A DNA stretch of 64,000 nt from Pleomorphomonas sp. NRK KF1 (GCF_023721755.1 NZ_JAMDLH010000007.1:248001-312000), one strand, 5' to 3'; positions 25,105-33,991 are shown, counted from the stretch's first letter. Translations and numbers: made by a program. The notes: generated from the letters alone by a model not told the origin.

Positions 25105-25881
25105 GTGCAGGCGCTCGAAGGCGGACGCGAGGGGAAGATCTGGCGCGACGGCGATAGCGTGACGCGGCCGGCCGGCCCGTGGACGCCGACGGTGCATCGC
25201 TTCCTCGCCCACATCCGCACGGCCGGATTTACCGGCGCTCCCGTTCCCATCGGTATCACCGAGGCGGGGCAGGAGGTGGTGAGCTTCGTCGAGGGGCGCG
25301 TCTCCGAGGACCTCCGCGATCCGCTCGTCGGCTCCGAGCGGATGCTTCGGTCGGCCGCCGGGCTGCTGCGTGCTTTCCATGCGGCCTCCCGGGGCTTCCT
25401 GGAGCGCGACCGCCAGGCGCAGGTCTGGATGCTGGAGCCGAGAGAGCCACGCGAGGTCGTCTGCCACGGCGACTTCGCGCCCTACAACGTCGCCGGCAAG
25501 GGTGGGGTGGCCGTCGGCCTCATCGACTTCGACACCATCCATCCTGCGCCGGCCCTGTGGGATCTCGCCTATGCGGTCTACCGATGGGCGCCGCTGTTCT
25601 CGCCCGGCCATCAGGGCGGCGTGTTCGATCAGGAGATGCAGCTGTCGCGGGCGCGGATCTTCTGCGACGCCTACGGCGCGACGGCGGACGAGCGGTGGCA
25701 GCTGCCGGGCATGATTGTCGAGCGCCTGCGGACGCTGGTCGCCTTCATGCGGGGACGGGCCGAGGCGGGCGACGAGACCTTCGTCGAGGACGTGGAAGCC
25801 GGCGAAGCCGCGCTCTACCTTGCCGACATCGCCCACGTGGAACAACTCGGAGAGCGGCTCACCCAAGCCCTTCTCGGCTGA
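25105..25881 (+). CDS. Aminoglycoside phosphotransferase-fold (APH) kinase
   Basis: 258 residues with a GTG start preceded by GGGGAGG. The Brenner motif VCHGDFAPYN (HxDxxxxN) and the metal-binding GLIDFDTIHP followed by WDLAYAVYRW identify the APH/choline-kinase fold. N-terminal nucleotide loop features are short. Chromosomal members phosphorylate small molecules such as homoserine, choline or methylthioribose; only some give antibiotic resistance. Nothing here identifies the substrate. Confidence 0.82.
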   Translation: MQALEGGREGKIWRDGDSVTRPAGPWTPTVHRFLAHIRTAGFTGAPVPIGITEAGQEVVSFVEGRVSEDLRDPLVGSERMLRSAAGLLRAFHAASRGFLERDRQAQVWMLEPREPREVVCHGDFAPYNVAGKGGVAVGLIDFDTIHPAPALWDLAYAVYRWAPLFSPGHQGGVFDQEMQLSRARIFCDAYGATADERWQLPGMIVERLRTLVAFMRGRAEAGDETFVEDVEAGEAALYLADIAHVEQLGERLTQALLG

Positions 25882-25905
25882 GAACGGATTTTTACCTATA
25901 GGAAA

Positions 25906-25924
25906 TCTGAAAGCGGCTTTCAGA
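25906..25924. other. Perfect inverted repeat after the APH gene
   Basis: TCTGAAAG and CTTTCAGA flank CGG, an eight-base perfect stem 25 bp after the APH stop. No T-run follows. It could be a weak terminator or an operator for the small DUF3563 gene that starts 100 bp later. Confidence 0.4.
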
Positions 25925-26027
25925 AGTTGCGATTAGGTCAGGGCGGCTGACGGGTCTATATTGAGGGCGTCAAAGAGATGAGAGAAAGAGGCCGGAAACC
26001 TCCGGTCAGGAAAGAAGGAAAGAAGAA

Positions 26028-26186
26028 ATGTTCGCCACCCTCAAGCGTGCTGCCAAGGCCCTCCGCGTTCCCTCCCAGGCCGAGCTCGACCTCGCCTACC
26101 TGAACGAAGCCGGCGACCGCTACGACCTCGAAGCCCGCGAGCGCAACCTCAGCCGCCGCGCGCCGAACCGGGGCCTCGGCCTCTGA
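26028..26186 (+). CDS. DUF3563-like small protein
   Basis: 52 residues. The ATG follows AAGGAAAGAAGAA, a purine-rich ribosome-binding site. SQAELDLAYLNEAGDRYDLEA matches the short DUF3563 pattern (aE.d.aYL..s.D.ydLE.R), found in many alpha- and betaproteobacteria. Function unknown. It stands alone, with a minus-strand terminator about 100 bp downstream. Confidence 0.65.
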   Translation: MFATLKRAAKALRVPSQAELDLAYLNEAGDRYDLEARERNLSRRAPNRGLGL

Positions 26187-26280
26187 GGACTGGACGGCAA
26201 CAAGCCGACACTTCGATACGACGTCGAGCGCTCGATACCTGACCGGTTCGGGCGCTTTGTCGTATCCGGCTTCCGGCAAC

Positions 26281-26310
26281 AAAAAAACGGCCCCCCTTTC
26301 GGGAAGCCGT
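26281..26310 (-). terminator. Rho-independent terminator of the secreted repeat-protein gene
   Basis: On the minus-strand transcript ACGGC and GCCGT pair around an inner CCC-GAAA-GGG hairpin, followed by seven T (26281-26287). It stands 28 bp after the stop of the gene at 26338-26838. Confidence 0.8.
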
Positions 26311-26337
26311 CTTCGTTTGATCCTGGAACGCTCGGCC

Positions 26338-26838
26338 TTACTTGGTCAGAACGATCGTGTTCTTGAACTGCGGCTCGTTGTCGCGGGCGGCCGGATCGAA
26401 GGTCGTCACGACGCTGTAGCCCTGCGAACCGTGGGTGCCGACGACGGCGCCGGACTTCAGGCTCTGCTCGGCCGCCGCATAGCGGGCGGCGTCGGCCTTG
26501 GCGGCAGCGGCGTTGGTCGAGCCCTTGACGACCACGGCGCTGACGAACTGCGGGTCGTTGTCACGGGCGGCCGGGTCGAAGGTCGTCACGACGCCGTAGC
26601 CTTCCGATCCATGGGTGCCGATGACGGCGCCCGACTTCACGCTCTGCTCGGCGGCGGCGTAGCGAGCGGCGTCGGCCTTGGCAGCGGCGGCGTTGACGCC
26701 GTCAGTGTGGACGACGGCGACGAACTGCGGGTCGTTGTCACGGGCGGCGGGGTCGAACTGGACGAGGGAGGCGGCGCTGGCGACCGAGGGGAGAAGGGCG
26801 GCGGCCAGGGCGAGGGAGGCGAGGAGGGAGGTCTTCAT
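26338..26838 (-). CDS. Secreted protein with two and a half tandem 59-60 residue repeats
   Basis: 166 residues. Signal peptide at 1-23 (MKTSLLASLALAAALLPSVA then SAA), so it is exported. The mature chain repeats: FDPAARDNDPQF begins at residues 28 and 87 and, as FDPAARDNEPQF, at 147. Between them lies a nearly identical stretch, AAAAKADAARYAAAEQS then KSGAV-GTHGS-GY-VVTTF. The third copy stops after its first 20 residues. I do not recognise the family. Each unit has a polar loop and an alanine-rich helix. The ATG at 26838 has AGGAG eight bases upstream. The gene is monocistronic with its own terminator. Confidence 0.75.
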   Translation of the reverse strand: MKTSLLASLALAAALLPSVASAASLVQFDPAARDNDPQFVAVVHTDGVNAAAAKADAARYAAAEQSVKSGAVIGTHGSEGYGVVTTFDPAARDNDPQFVSAVVVKGSTNAAAAKADAARYAAAEQSLKSGAVVGTHGSQGYSVVTTFDPAARDNEPQFKNTIVLTK

Positions 26839-27155
26839 TTTCAAAACTCCTAAAGACGTAACGTACTGATTTGTTTCATGGTGTGGCAGCGGGGGAGGTC
26901 ACTGGAGGTCTGTGCTCGCTGCCGATGACCGTGATTTAGGTCGCTTTCGATCACGCGCAAATGGGCGCCGGATGACACTTGCGGGCAGGCGATTTGACAA
27001 TTGATCGCAAAAGCGTGTGCGGGCGCGTGAACGCGGCGTAGCGCAGCCCGCAGTAGGGGAATTCACGAAGCCGATTATTTCATGTTATGAAGGATTTGCC
27101 GGTGGCCGGGGGCATGAGAATCCGCGGCGGCCGGTCCATCCGGAAGGGAAACATC
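26839..27155. other. Divergent intergenic region
   Basis: 317 bp between the secreted repeat-protein gene and the HdeA-like gene. A TTGACA at 26994-26999 could be a plus-strand -35, but no good -10 is spaced to it. No gene or strong repeat was found. Confidence 0.3.
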
Positions 27156-27437
27156 ATGAAGTTTGCATTTGTTGCCGGCGCGCTGGTCACCGCGCTGCCG
27201 ACGCTGGCGGTTGCCGGCGAGAAGGTCGACATGGCCGACCTCACCTGTCAGCAGTTCCTGGCCGACGAGGAAGGCATCCTGCCGACGGTGGTCTGGATCG
27301 ACGGCTATCTCAGCCACCAGAGCGGCAACACGGTGATCGACCTGGATCAGCTGATCGCCAACGTGAAAAAGATCGCCGACGAGTGCGCAGGCCAGCCCGA
27401 CATGAAGATCATGGATCTGGTGCCGGAAGAGGAATAG
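27156..27437 (+). CDS. HdeA-like periplasmic protein
   Basis: 93 residues. Signal peptide at 1-20 ending AVAG, then a mature part with two cysteines (DLTCQQFL and ADECAGQ) spaced as in HdeA/HdeB, with DGYLSHQSG between them. HdeA proteins are small acid-activated chaperones of the periplasm held by one disulfide. The ATG at 27156 has GGAAGGGA upstream. A chaperone role is inferred from the family only. Confidence 0.75.
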   Translation: MKFAFVAGALVTALPTLAVAGEKVDMADLTCQQFLADEEGILPTVVWIDGYLSHQSGNTVIDLDQLIANVKKIADECAGQPDMKIMDLVPEEE

Positions 27438-27492
27438 ACGCTGGCGTCGATCGATCGGGGACCGCTTTCGGCAAAGCCGGGGGCGGTCCCCG

Positions 27493-28068
27493 TCACTGCG
27501 CGGGAGAGGGCTGGGCGGCGGCAGGGGCCGTTGGCTGGGCTGCGGCGAGCTCGGCGTCGATGCCGGACAGCAGCGACACGATGTTGGTCATGTTGCGCCC
27601 CAGGTCGTAATAGCCGATCTGGCTGCGCGAATAGACATAGAGGAACGAGCCGCCGCCGCGGGCCGGCGTCACCATCACCGACAGCGTCGAGGGCATGCGC
27701 AGCAGGGGGGAATAGACGATCACCCGGAAGCGGGTGTTGACCGGATTGGCGCCCACCATCCGAACCTTGCCCGGCAGGCGTTTGATCGCCTTTTCGGCCA
27801 CCGCGAACAGCACGGCCGGCGGCAGGTTGTAGCGGCGCGTCTCGATGTCGGGGATGCCCTTCTTGCAGTCGTCGGCCGGGCAGGCGAGCGTGTCGTTGAG
27901 CTTGCCGGTGCGCGAGGGCACCGCGAAATCATAAGGGCCGAGATCGGCCGCGCCGAACACCGCGTCCCAGCTCGCTTCCCGGCCGTAGGTATAGAAGGCC
28001 AGCACCAGGAGCAGGAATGCTCCGAACAGGGCCGCGAGCACCAAACCGAGGAAACGCAAAGGGGACAT
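27493..28068 (-). CDS. DUF1499 family protein
   Basis: 191 residues. An N-terminal membrane anchor (residues 5-27) is followed by NDTLACPADDC, PDIETRRYNLPP and FRVIVYSPLLRMPSTLSV, the pattern of DUF1499 proteins. The C-terminus is an alanine/proline-rich tail. Function unknown. It lies 12 bp after a small membrane-protein gene on the same strand, so both form an operon. Confidence 0.75.
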   Translation of the reverse strand: MSPLRFLGLVLAALFGAFLLLVLAFYTYGREASWDAVFGAADLGPYDFAVPSRTGKLNDTLACPADDCKKGIPDIETRRYNLPPAVLFAVAEKAIKRLPGKVRMVGANPVNTRFRVIVYSPLLRMPSTLSVMVTPARGGGSFLYVYSRSQIGYYDLGRNMTNIVSLLSGIDAELAAAQPTAPAAAQPSPAQ

Positions 28069-28080
28069 TGGATACCGGGG

Positions 28081-28491
28081 TCACGAGTGCGAGCGATCCC
28101 AGCTTTTAACCCGATTGAACAGGGCGCGCCAGAGGTCGGCCGAAACCGCGAGCCAGCCGGCGACAACGGCCATGACGACGATCATGGCAAGGCTGTTCGA
28201 CCGGTTGGGGGCCGGCGTCGGCGTGATGGAATAGCTCATGTCGCGCGGCAACGCCTTGACGAAGGGAACGGGATCGCCGGCCGGGCGGATGGCGCCGGTC
28301 TCCGTATCCAGCGTCGCGATGGCCGGTACGGTCTCGGCCGCCCGTACCGGGCTGAGGCTGGCGAACAGCAGCGTGACCGCCAAAATCAGCGAGGCGGCGA
28401 CGGCGACGACGATGGACGCGCCCGCGCCGACGGACAGCTCGTGGGGGCCGATGTTTGCATTGAAGGGGGTGTCGTCGATCCTGTCCATCAT
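28081..28491 (-). CDS. Hypothetical membrane protein
   Basis: 136 residues, unrecognised. Two hydrophobic segments at about 24-46 and 99-118 flank a proline-rich, probably periplasmic loop of about 50 residues. The close spacing to the DUF1499 gene suggests the two act together in the envelope. Confidence 0.6.
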   Translation of the reverse strand: MMDRIDDTPFNANIGPHELSVGAGASIVVAVAASLILAVTLLFASLSPVRAAETVPAIATLDTETGAIRPAGDPVPFVKALPRDMSYSITPTPAPNRSNSLAMIVVMAVVAGWLAVSADLWRALFNRVKSWDRSHS

Positions 28492-28851
28492 CTTTCTCGT
28501 CCTTGCCGCTTTATCGCTTCGTCACCGAACCGGGCCTTCGGTCGGTGTCTTCCGATGGGCAATTGATGCCTTGCGAATGGGTCGCGCCGAAGCCGGGATT
28601 GAGGTGGGTGACGGGAGATGTCGTGGCGATTTCGTGGCGGGGTTAACACTTGGGCGGTGGAGCGCCGGTGGAGAAGATTGAGCGTTTTGGAATTCCGATT
28701 TCTTTCAATGACTTGCATGGTAAAGACCGCGTCGTCTGGTTAACGATCCGTAAATCCGAAGGGTCGCTTTTTCGGCATCTTTTCGGGGCCGAGGGGCGCT
28801 GCCGTCCGCTTGCCCGATCGCCCGGGGCGCAAGAGCGACCATTGCATTCTG
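28492..28851. other. Divergent intergenic region without visible genes
   Basis: 360 bp between the hypothetical membrane-protein gene and the MarR-GNAT operator. No repeat or convincing promoter was seen apart from the palindrome listed next to it. Confidence 0.3.
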
Positions 28852-28886
28852 CGACGATATGGTTGTACGATACAACTATATCGTCG
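28852..28886. promoter_or_regulatory. 35-bp near-perfect palindrome, probable MarR operator
   Basis: The left arm CGACGATATGGTTGTA and right arm TACAACTATATCGTCG flank CGA; 15 of 16 positions pair. The right end abuts the ribosome-binding site (GGAG at 28886-28889) of the MarR-GNAT gene that starts at 28896. Its position and symmetry suit autoregulation by the MarR domain. Confidence 0.75.
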
Positions 28887-28895
28887 GAGCTTGCC

Positions 28896-29834
28896 ATGCA
28901 TATCGACCTTGCCGTCATCGAGGACATTCGCGCCCTGTCGCGTGCCCTGGTTCGCGACTGGGGGTTCATGGGCGGCGCCTTCGCCGGCACCGATCTGTCG
29001 CCGTCGGCCGTCCATGCGCTGATCGAGATCGAGAAGGGCGGTCTCACGGCGCGCGACCTCGGCGGTCGCCTGCGCCTCGAAAAATCCAGCGTCAGCCGCA
29101 TGCTGCGCAAGCTGGTCGCCTCGGGTGACGTGAGCGAGACGCCCGACGCCACCGACGGCCGCATCAAGCTGCTGTCGCTCACCAGCGAAGGGCGCGCGCG
29201 CGTGGCGGCCATCCACGCCTTTGCCCGCCGGCAGGTCGCGGGCGCCCTGGAGCGTCTCGGGGCGGGCGAGGATCGAATCGTGCTCGACGGGCTGCGGCTC
29301 TACAGCAAGGCCCTGGAAAGGCGAGCGGATGGCGATGGCGTTTCGGCGATCGAGATCGTCGCCGGCTATCATCCGGGTCTCGTCGCCCGCGTCACCGACA
29401 TGCACATGCGCTACTACGCCCGGGAACACGGTCTGGGCCGGCGCTTCGAAGCTTTGGTGGCCGGCGGGCTCGCCGACTTCTGCCTGCGTCCGGACAATCC
29501 GCGCAACGGGATCTGGACGGCACGGCGGGACGGGATGATCGTCGGCTCGGTGGCGGTCGACGGCGAGGACATGGGTGAGGACGTCGCCCACCTGCGCTGG
29601 TTCATCGTCGCCGACGGTCTGCGCGGTGGCGGGGCGGGAAAGCGGCTGCTGGACGCGGCGCTGGCCTTTGTCGACGGGCACGGCTTTGCCGAGACGCACC
29701 TTGCGACCTTCGCCGGCCTCGACGCCGCCCGCCATTTCTACGAGTCGCGCGGTTTCGTGCTCGTCGAGGAGAAGGTCGGCGCGCAATGGGGGCGGGAACT
29801 GGTGGAGCAGCGCTTTGTTCGACGCTCAAAATGA
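28896..29834 (+). CDS. MarR-GNAT fusion: transcription regulator with acetyltransferase domain
   Basis: 312 residues. Residues 1-140 are a MarR winged helix (LTARDLGGRLRLEKSSVSRML, wing DATDGRIKLLSLTSEG). Residues 160-305 are a GNAT acetyltransferase with motif A GLRGGGAGKRLLDAAL and AARHFYESRGFVLVEE. Such fusions occur widely; some acetylate small molecules or proteins. The ATG at 28896 follows CGGAG and the 35-bp palindrome. The target of acetylation is not evident. Confidence 0.88.
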   Translation: MHIDLAVIEDIRALSRALVRDWGFMGGAFAGTDLSPSAVHALIEIEKGGLTARDLGGRLRLEKSSVSRMLRKLVASGDVSETPDATDGRIKLLSLTSEGRARVAAIHAFARRQVAGALERLGAGEDRIVLDGLRLYSKALERRADGDGVSAIEIVAGYHPGLVARVTDMHMRYYAREHGLGRRFEALVAGGLADFCLRPDNPRNGIWTARRDGMIVGSVAVDGEDMGEDVAHLRWFIVADGLRGGGAGKRLLDAALAFVDGHGFAETHLATFAGLDAARHFYESRGFVLVEEKVGAQWGRELVEQRFVRRSK

Positions 29835-29862
29835 AAAGGGACCGGAGCCGACGTCCGATCCC
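29834..29862 (-). terminator. Terminator of the exporter operon
   Basis: GGGACCGGA (29838-29846) pairs with TCCGATCCC (29854-29862) with one wobble. On the minus-strand transcript it is followed by TTTT (29834-29837). It lies between two convergent genes and overlaps the stop of the MarR-GNAT gene. Confidence 0.65.
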
Positions 29863-29909
29863 CGTACTGCCTCCGCGTCGTGCGAAGGTCCTTGGTTGCG
29901 ACGCCCCGA

Positions 29910-31085
29910 TCAGCGCCGCCGGGTGGCGGCGATGGCCGGAAGAGCGCCGCCGATCGCACCGATCGCCAGACCGAGAAGGGCGGCCATCGTCATCACGTCG
30001 CCGGTGACGGCGAGCTGGAACATCATGCGGGTGTTGTTGACGCCGACGGTGCTCGCCTGCCAGCCGTTGAAAAGGGCCCAGGACGCGGCGACGCCGATGG
30101 CGGCTCCGGCCAGCGACAGCAGCACCGCCTCGATCCAGGTCGAGGCGAAGGCTGCCATGCGGCCGAACCCCAGCGTCCGGACGACGGCGATCTCGCTGGC
30201 ACGGTCGGCGACCGAACTCATCATCGTGTTGAGAGCCCCGGCGCCGGCGCCCACCGCCATCAGCAGCGCCAGAGGCCAGCCGAACAGGCGGATGAGGTCG
30301 GAGGTGCGGCCCGACTGGCCGGCGTAGAGATCGGTTTCCGACGTGATGACGAGCGGGGTCTCCGTGACGTCCGACAGGGCGTCTCTCAACGTCGCGATGG
30401 AAGCGGGGCTTTCGAGGCGCAGACGCAGCGTCTGCACCTCGCCCTGCCGGTCGAAGCCGGCGCGGACGGCATCGAGGTCGGCCCACAGCTCGGATTCGAA
30501 GGCGCTGCCGCCAGCGGAGAAATGTCCGCTCACCGTCCAGTCCACCGCGCCGAGACGCACTGTGTCGCCGACGCCGAAGCCGGGAACGTCGTGCGCCAGA
30601 CGGTCGCCAACGAGGATTTCCCGACTGCCCCTTGCAAACGGCCGGCCGGCCGAGAGCGTGACCCCGTCGCGCAGCGAAAGGCCGGAGAGGTCCATCCCGC
30701 GCAGCGCCATGGTTTGCCCGAGGTTGTCTCCGGGGTGGCGGACATCGACCGGGACGACGATTTCCCGCGATGCGACCAGTTCGCCCGCCGCGTTGCGAAC
30801 CAAGCCGAGATCGCTTCGCTTGGCCGCGATGGAGCGGACGACATCCGGCGGGATATCCGAGCCGGTTTCCTGGTTGGTGCCGCCGCCGAGGATGACGGCT
30901 ACGGCGGAGGAGCCGGTTCCCTTCAGCGCCTGCTCGAAGCCCTTGGCCATGGACAGGAAGCCGGCGAGCACCATGACGACCAGCGCGATGGACAGGCTCA
31001 TCGACAGGGAGATGGCACGGCGCCGGGGCAGGCTGAGCAGGTTGGCGCGGGTCATGACGAGGGTTTGTCTGATGAGGGAGGCCAT
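29910..31085 (-). CDS. FtsX/MacB-like ABC transporter permease
   Basis: 391 residues. One N-terminal membrane segment (residues 24-46), a large periplasmic domain of about 220 residues, and three C-terminal segments in the FtsX pattern, with SSVADRASEIAVVRTLGFGR between them. It starts four bases after the previous permease stop. Together with the second permease it would form a heterodimer that uses ATP to move lipoprotein or drug substrates, or to work periplasmic machinery. Confidence 0.87.
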   Translation of the reverse strand: MASLIRQTLVMTRANLLSLPRRRAISLSMSLSIALVVMVLAGFLSMAKGFEQALKGTGSSAVAVILGGGTNQETGSDIPPDVVRSIAAKRSDLGLVRNAAGELVASREIVVPVDVRHPGDNLGQTMALRGMDLSGLSLRDGVTLSAGRPFARGSREILVGDRLAHDVPGFGVGDTVRLGAVDWTVSGHFSAGGSAFESELWADLDAVRAGFDRQGEVQTLRLRLESPASIATLRDALSDVTETPLVITSETDLYAGQSGRTSDLIRLFGWPLALLMAVGAGAGALNTMMSSVADRASEIAVVRTLGFGRMAAFASTWIEAVLLSLAGAAIGVAASWALFNGWQASTVGVNNTRMMFQLAVTGDVMTMAALLGLAIGAIGGALPAIAATRRR

Positions 31086-31089
31086 GGGT

Positions 31090-32232
31090 TCACCTCGTTC
31101 GGAAGGCTGCGGTGACGGGGGTGCGCATCGCGTTGGCTGCCGGCAATGCGCCTGTGGCGAGACCGAGGCCCAGGATCAGCGCCAGCGCCTTGGCAAGCAC
31201 GAGGAGGGAGAGCACCAGGCCGAGCGTCGGACCGGCGATCCCCGAGCCGAGCCTTGCCAACGCCAGGCCGAGGATGCCGCCGACAAGGAAGATCAGCAGC
31301 GTTTCGCCGAGAACGAGCGAAAGGATGCGCCGGCGCGAGACACCGAGCGTCTTCAACAGGCCGATCTCGAAGGTCCGCTCGCGGATGGCGAAGACCATGG
31401 TGTTGACGACGATCAGCAGCAGCGTCGTGAAACTGGCGCCGACCACCAGATCGATGATCAGGCCGACGTCGGCATATTGGCGGAGAAAGGCCTCGAGAAA
31501 CTGCTTTTCCGACTGGGTGCGCGTCGGCGAGGCGGAGTTGGCGAACGCGGCGTCGATGCGGGCGACCAGCTCGCTGGTCGAGACGCCGTCACGCGGACGC
31601 AGGATGAAGGCGTCCACCGTGTCCTTGTCCCGCGCCCGCGCCGTGTTGATGTAGTCGTAGCGGCCGATCATGAAGTAGGTGTCGGTGCTGGCGTTTCCAC
31701 CTTCGAAGATGCCGGCGATCTCGAAACGCCAGTCGCGGCCGCCGTCCTGTCGGGCCATCCGGAAGGCGGTGATGGCGACGTGTTGGCCGACGGTCCAGCC
31801 TTGCGCGTCGGCCAGCGCCCGGCCGACCAGCACCCGATCGCGCGCCGCGCCGAGCGACCCCACCAGCTCTGCCGTCAGGCCGAGCTCGCGACCGTTGATG
31901 GCGAGAAGCGCTGCCGGATCGGTCGCGGTCAGGCTGACCACGTTCTTCTCGACGCCGACGAAGCCGCGCAGGCGCGTGGTGTAGGTGACCGTCGCGACGC
32001 CGGGGGTGCTGGCGATGCGGGCCATCATGGCCTGCGGCATAGGGGTAGACCGACCGGCGGCGCTCATCACGCCGAGGATGTCGTCGCTGCCGCCGGCCGC
32101 ACCCTGCGAGCCGGCGAGAAAGCTCGCCGTCAGTCCGTAGATCAGGAAAGCCACGGTGACGCAGACCACCAGCAGCAGGGTTCGAAGCGGCTTGCGCCAG
32201 GCGTTTCTCCAGGCGAGTCGAAAGAAGGTCAT
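31090..32232 (-). CDS. FtsX/MacB-like ABC transporter permease
   Basis: 380 residues with the same topology as its neighbour: N-terminal helix (RTLLLVVCVTVAFLIYGLTA), periplasmic domain, three C-terminal segments and the FtsX motif IRERTFEIGLLKTLGVSRRR. Its ATG (32230-32232) shares one base with the ATPase stop (TGATG), so translation is coupled. The two permeases are diverged from each other, suggesting a heterodimer. Confidence 0.88.
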   Translation of the reverse strand: MTFFRLAWRNAWRKPLRTLLLVVCVTVAFLIYGLTASFLAGSQGAAGGSDDILGVMSAAGRSTPMPQAMMARIASTPGVATVTYTTRLRGFVGVEKNVVSLTATDPAALLAINGRELGLTAELVGSLGAARDRVLVGRALADAQGWTVGQHVAITAFRMARQDGGRDWRFEIAGIFEGGNASTDTYFMIGRYDYINTARARDKDTVDAFILRPRDGVSTSELVARIDAAFANSASPTRTQSEKQFLEAFLRQYADVGLIIDLVVGASFTTLLLIVVNTMVFAIRERTFEIGLLKTLGVSRRRILSLVLGETLLIFLVGGILGLALARLGSGIAGPTLGLVLSLLVLAKALALILGLGLATGALPAANAMRTPVTAAFRTR

Positions 32233-32939
32233 CAGGCGGCGCTCCGTTCCTCGACGAACTCACCCTTGTCGAGATGCAGGGTTCGGCTGGCGTGGCGGGC
32301 GGCTTGGGGATCGTGCGTCACCATGACGATCGTCTTGCCCATCTCCTTGTTGAGGAAGCCGAGCATGGCCAGGATCTCGTCGGCCGACTTGCGGTCGAGG
32401 TCGCCGGTGGGCTCGTCGCAGAGAAGAAGGCCGGGGTCGGAGACGATGGCGCGGGCGATGCCGACCCGCTGCTGCTGGCCGCCGGACATCAGGGTCGGGT
32501 ATTGCTTTTCGCGCCCCGCCAGCCCGACGAGGTCGAGCACCTTCTCCGTCCGAATTCGCCGTTCCCTGGCGGAAAGGGGCTTGAGAAGCAGAGGCAACTC
32601 GACGTTCTCCGCCGCCGTCAGCATCGGCAGCAGGTTATAGAACTGGAAGACGATCCCCATGTTGTGGGCGCGCCACGCCGACCGGGCGGATTCGCCCATC
32701 TGGTCCAGCCGCTTGCCGCCGATGCGCAACTGTCCGCCGTCCGGGCCGTCTATGCCGGCGAGCATGTTGAGCAGCGTGGACTTGCCGGATCCGGACGGGC
32801 CCATGATGGCGACGAACTCGCCGCCGGCTATGGCAAGGTCGAGGCTTGAGAAGATCGACACCATCTCGGCGCCGATCCGATATCCCTTCCGGATGCCCTT
32901 CAGGTCGATGTAGGGGGGCTGGTCGTTCGTGTCGGTCAT
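32232..32939 (-). CDS. ABC transporter ATP-binding protein (LolD/MacB type)
   Basis: 235 residues. Walker A IMGPSGSGKST, signature MSGGQQQRVGIARAI, Walker B LLLCDEPTGDLD and a switch histidine in MVTHDPQAA. The GDLD extension of Walker B is typical of the LolD/MacB/FtsE group that works with FtsX-fold permeases. It overlaps the adaptor gene upstream by four bases and the permease gene downstream by one. Confidence 0.92.
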   Translation of the reverse strand: MTDTNDQPPYIDLKGIRKGYRIGAEMVSIFSSLDLAIAGGEFVAIMGPSGSGKSTLLNMLAGIDGPDGGQLRIGGKRLDQMGESARSAWRAHNMGIVFQFYNLLPMLTAAENVELPLLLKPLSARERRIRTEKVLDLVGLAGREKQYPTLMSGGQQQRVGIARAIVSDPGLLLCDEPTGDLDRKSADEILAMLGFLNKEMGKTIVMVTHDPQAARHASRTLHLDKGEFVEERSAA

Positions 32940-33991
32940 CGGTCCTTTGCTCCTCGTTGCGGATCGGTGGTGGCGAGGCGGATGCGCGCGGCCATGCCGG
33001 GACGCATGCCCTCCGGCGGCGCCTTGGGCAGGAGGCGCAGGCCGACCGTGCCCTTCTCGGGGGAGACGGAGGGAGAGACGCGCAGGACTTCGACCGCGAA
33101 GGGGCGGTCGGAAAAGCCGTCGAGCACCGCTTCGCCCAGGAGACCGGGCCGAAGGAGAGCCATGTTGGCTTCGGCGACGTCGGCCTCGATCACCATGCTG
33201 TTCGTGTCGACGATCGTCGCAAGGCTCAGCCTTTCCAGCGTGCTGTCGGCGCGGGCGAGCACCGTGTCGCCAACGTGGGCGCCGAGCCGCGTGACGACGC
33301 CGGCGATCGGAGCCCGCACCGTCAGGGCATCGATCCGCTCGCGGGCGATGGCGACGGAGAGCTTGGCCTTGTCCACGTCCTGCTCGGCCTGCGCCACGTC
33401 GTTGCCGGCCCGCGCCAAGGCGGTTCGGGCGTCCTCGACCTCCTGGCGGGAGAGGACGTTGGCCAGCGCTTCCTTGCGTTCCAGCGTGGCACGCGCCTGA
33501 TCTGCGGTGATGCGCCTTGCCGCGAGCGCGAGCCTGGCCGATGCCTGGCCGATCCTCGCCTCATCAAGGGAGAACCGGGCGCCGGCGTCTTCGAGGACCA
33601 CCAGCGGCTGGCCGGCCGCCACGCGGTCGCCGATCTCGATGGCCACCTGGGTGATCCGCCCCTCGTATTTGGCGAAGACCGTCGTGGAGTGCGGTGCGAT
33701 CAGGTAGCCGGAGCCGGTCACTTCGTGGACGGGGACAGGTGGCGGCGCGCCCGTCGTCGTTGCGTCGGCCGGCTCCGTTCGCGTCTGGCTTCCACCGGTC
33801 GTGGCGGGGCTCTCCCAATAGGCCGAAGCCTGTGGCCAGAGGGCGATGGCAAGACCGGCGGCGACCGCGAGGATGACGCCGGACAGGAGGGCGAGCCGCG
33901 GCAGGCGGCCGGTGGATGCGGCGGGAGCATCCAGGGAGAGCGACCTCAGCGTCTCCGAGAGTTTGCGGTCGTGTTCGGTGAGCGTGTTCAT
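32936..33991 (-). CDS. Periplasmic adaptor (membrane fusion) protein, HlyD/MacA type
   Basis: 351 residues. Cytoplasmic tail of about 30 residues, one membrane segment at about 33-51, a proline-rich linker, then the lipoyl half-motif GRITQVAIEIGDRVAAGQPL. A coiled-coil hairpin follows at about 145-215, and then the second lipoyl half (VRAPIAGVVTRLGAHVGDTV). It would link the FtsX-type permeases to an outer-membrane channel or release substrate in the periplasm. It is the first gene of the four-gene operon. Confidence 0.9.
   Translation of the reverse strand: MNTLTEHDRKLSETLRSLSLDAPAASTGRLPRLALLSGVILAVAAGLAIALWPQASAYWESPATTGGSQTRTEPADATTTGAPPPVPVHEVTGSGYLIAPHSTTVFAKYEGRITQVAIEIGDRVAAGQPLVVLEDAGARFSLDEARIGQASARLALAARRITADQARATLERKEALANVLSRQEVEDARTALARAGNDVAQAEQDVDKAKLSVAIARERIDALTVRAPIAGVVTRLGAHVGDTVLARADSTLERLSLATIVDTNSMVIEADVAEANMALLRPGLLGEAVLDGFSDRPFAVEVLRVSPSVSPEKGTVGLRLLPKAPPEGMRPGMAARIRLATTDPQRGAKDR

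Noticed and set aside
30343-32640. 765-codon plus-strand frame opposite the FtsX permeases
   Set aside because: Runs across three coupled minus-strand genes with intact motifs; no start signal and no family features.
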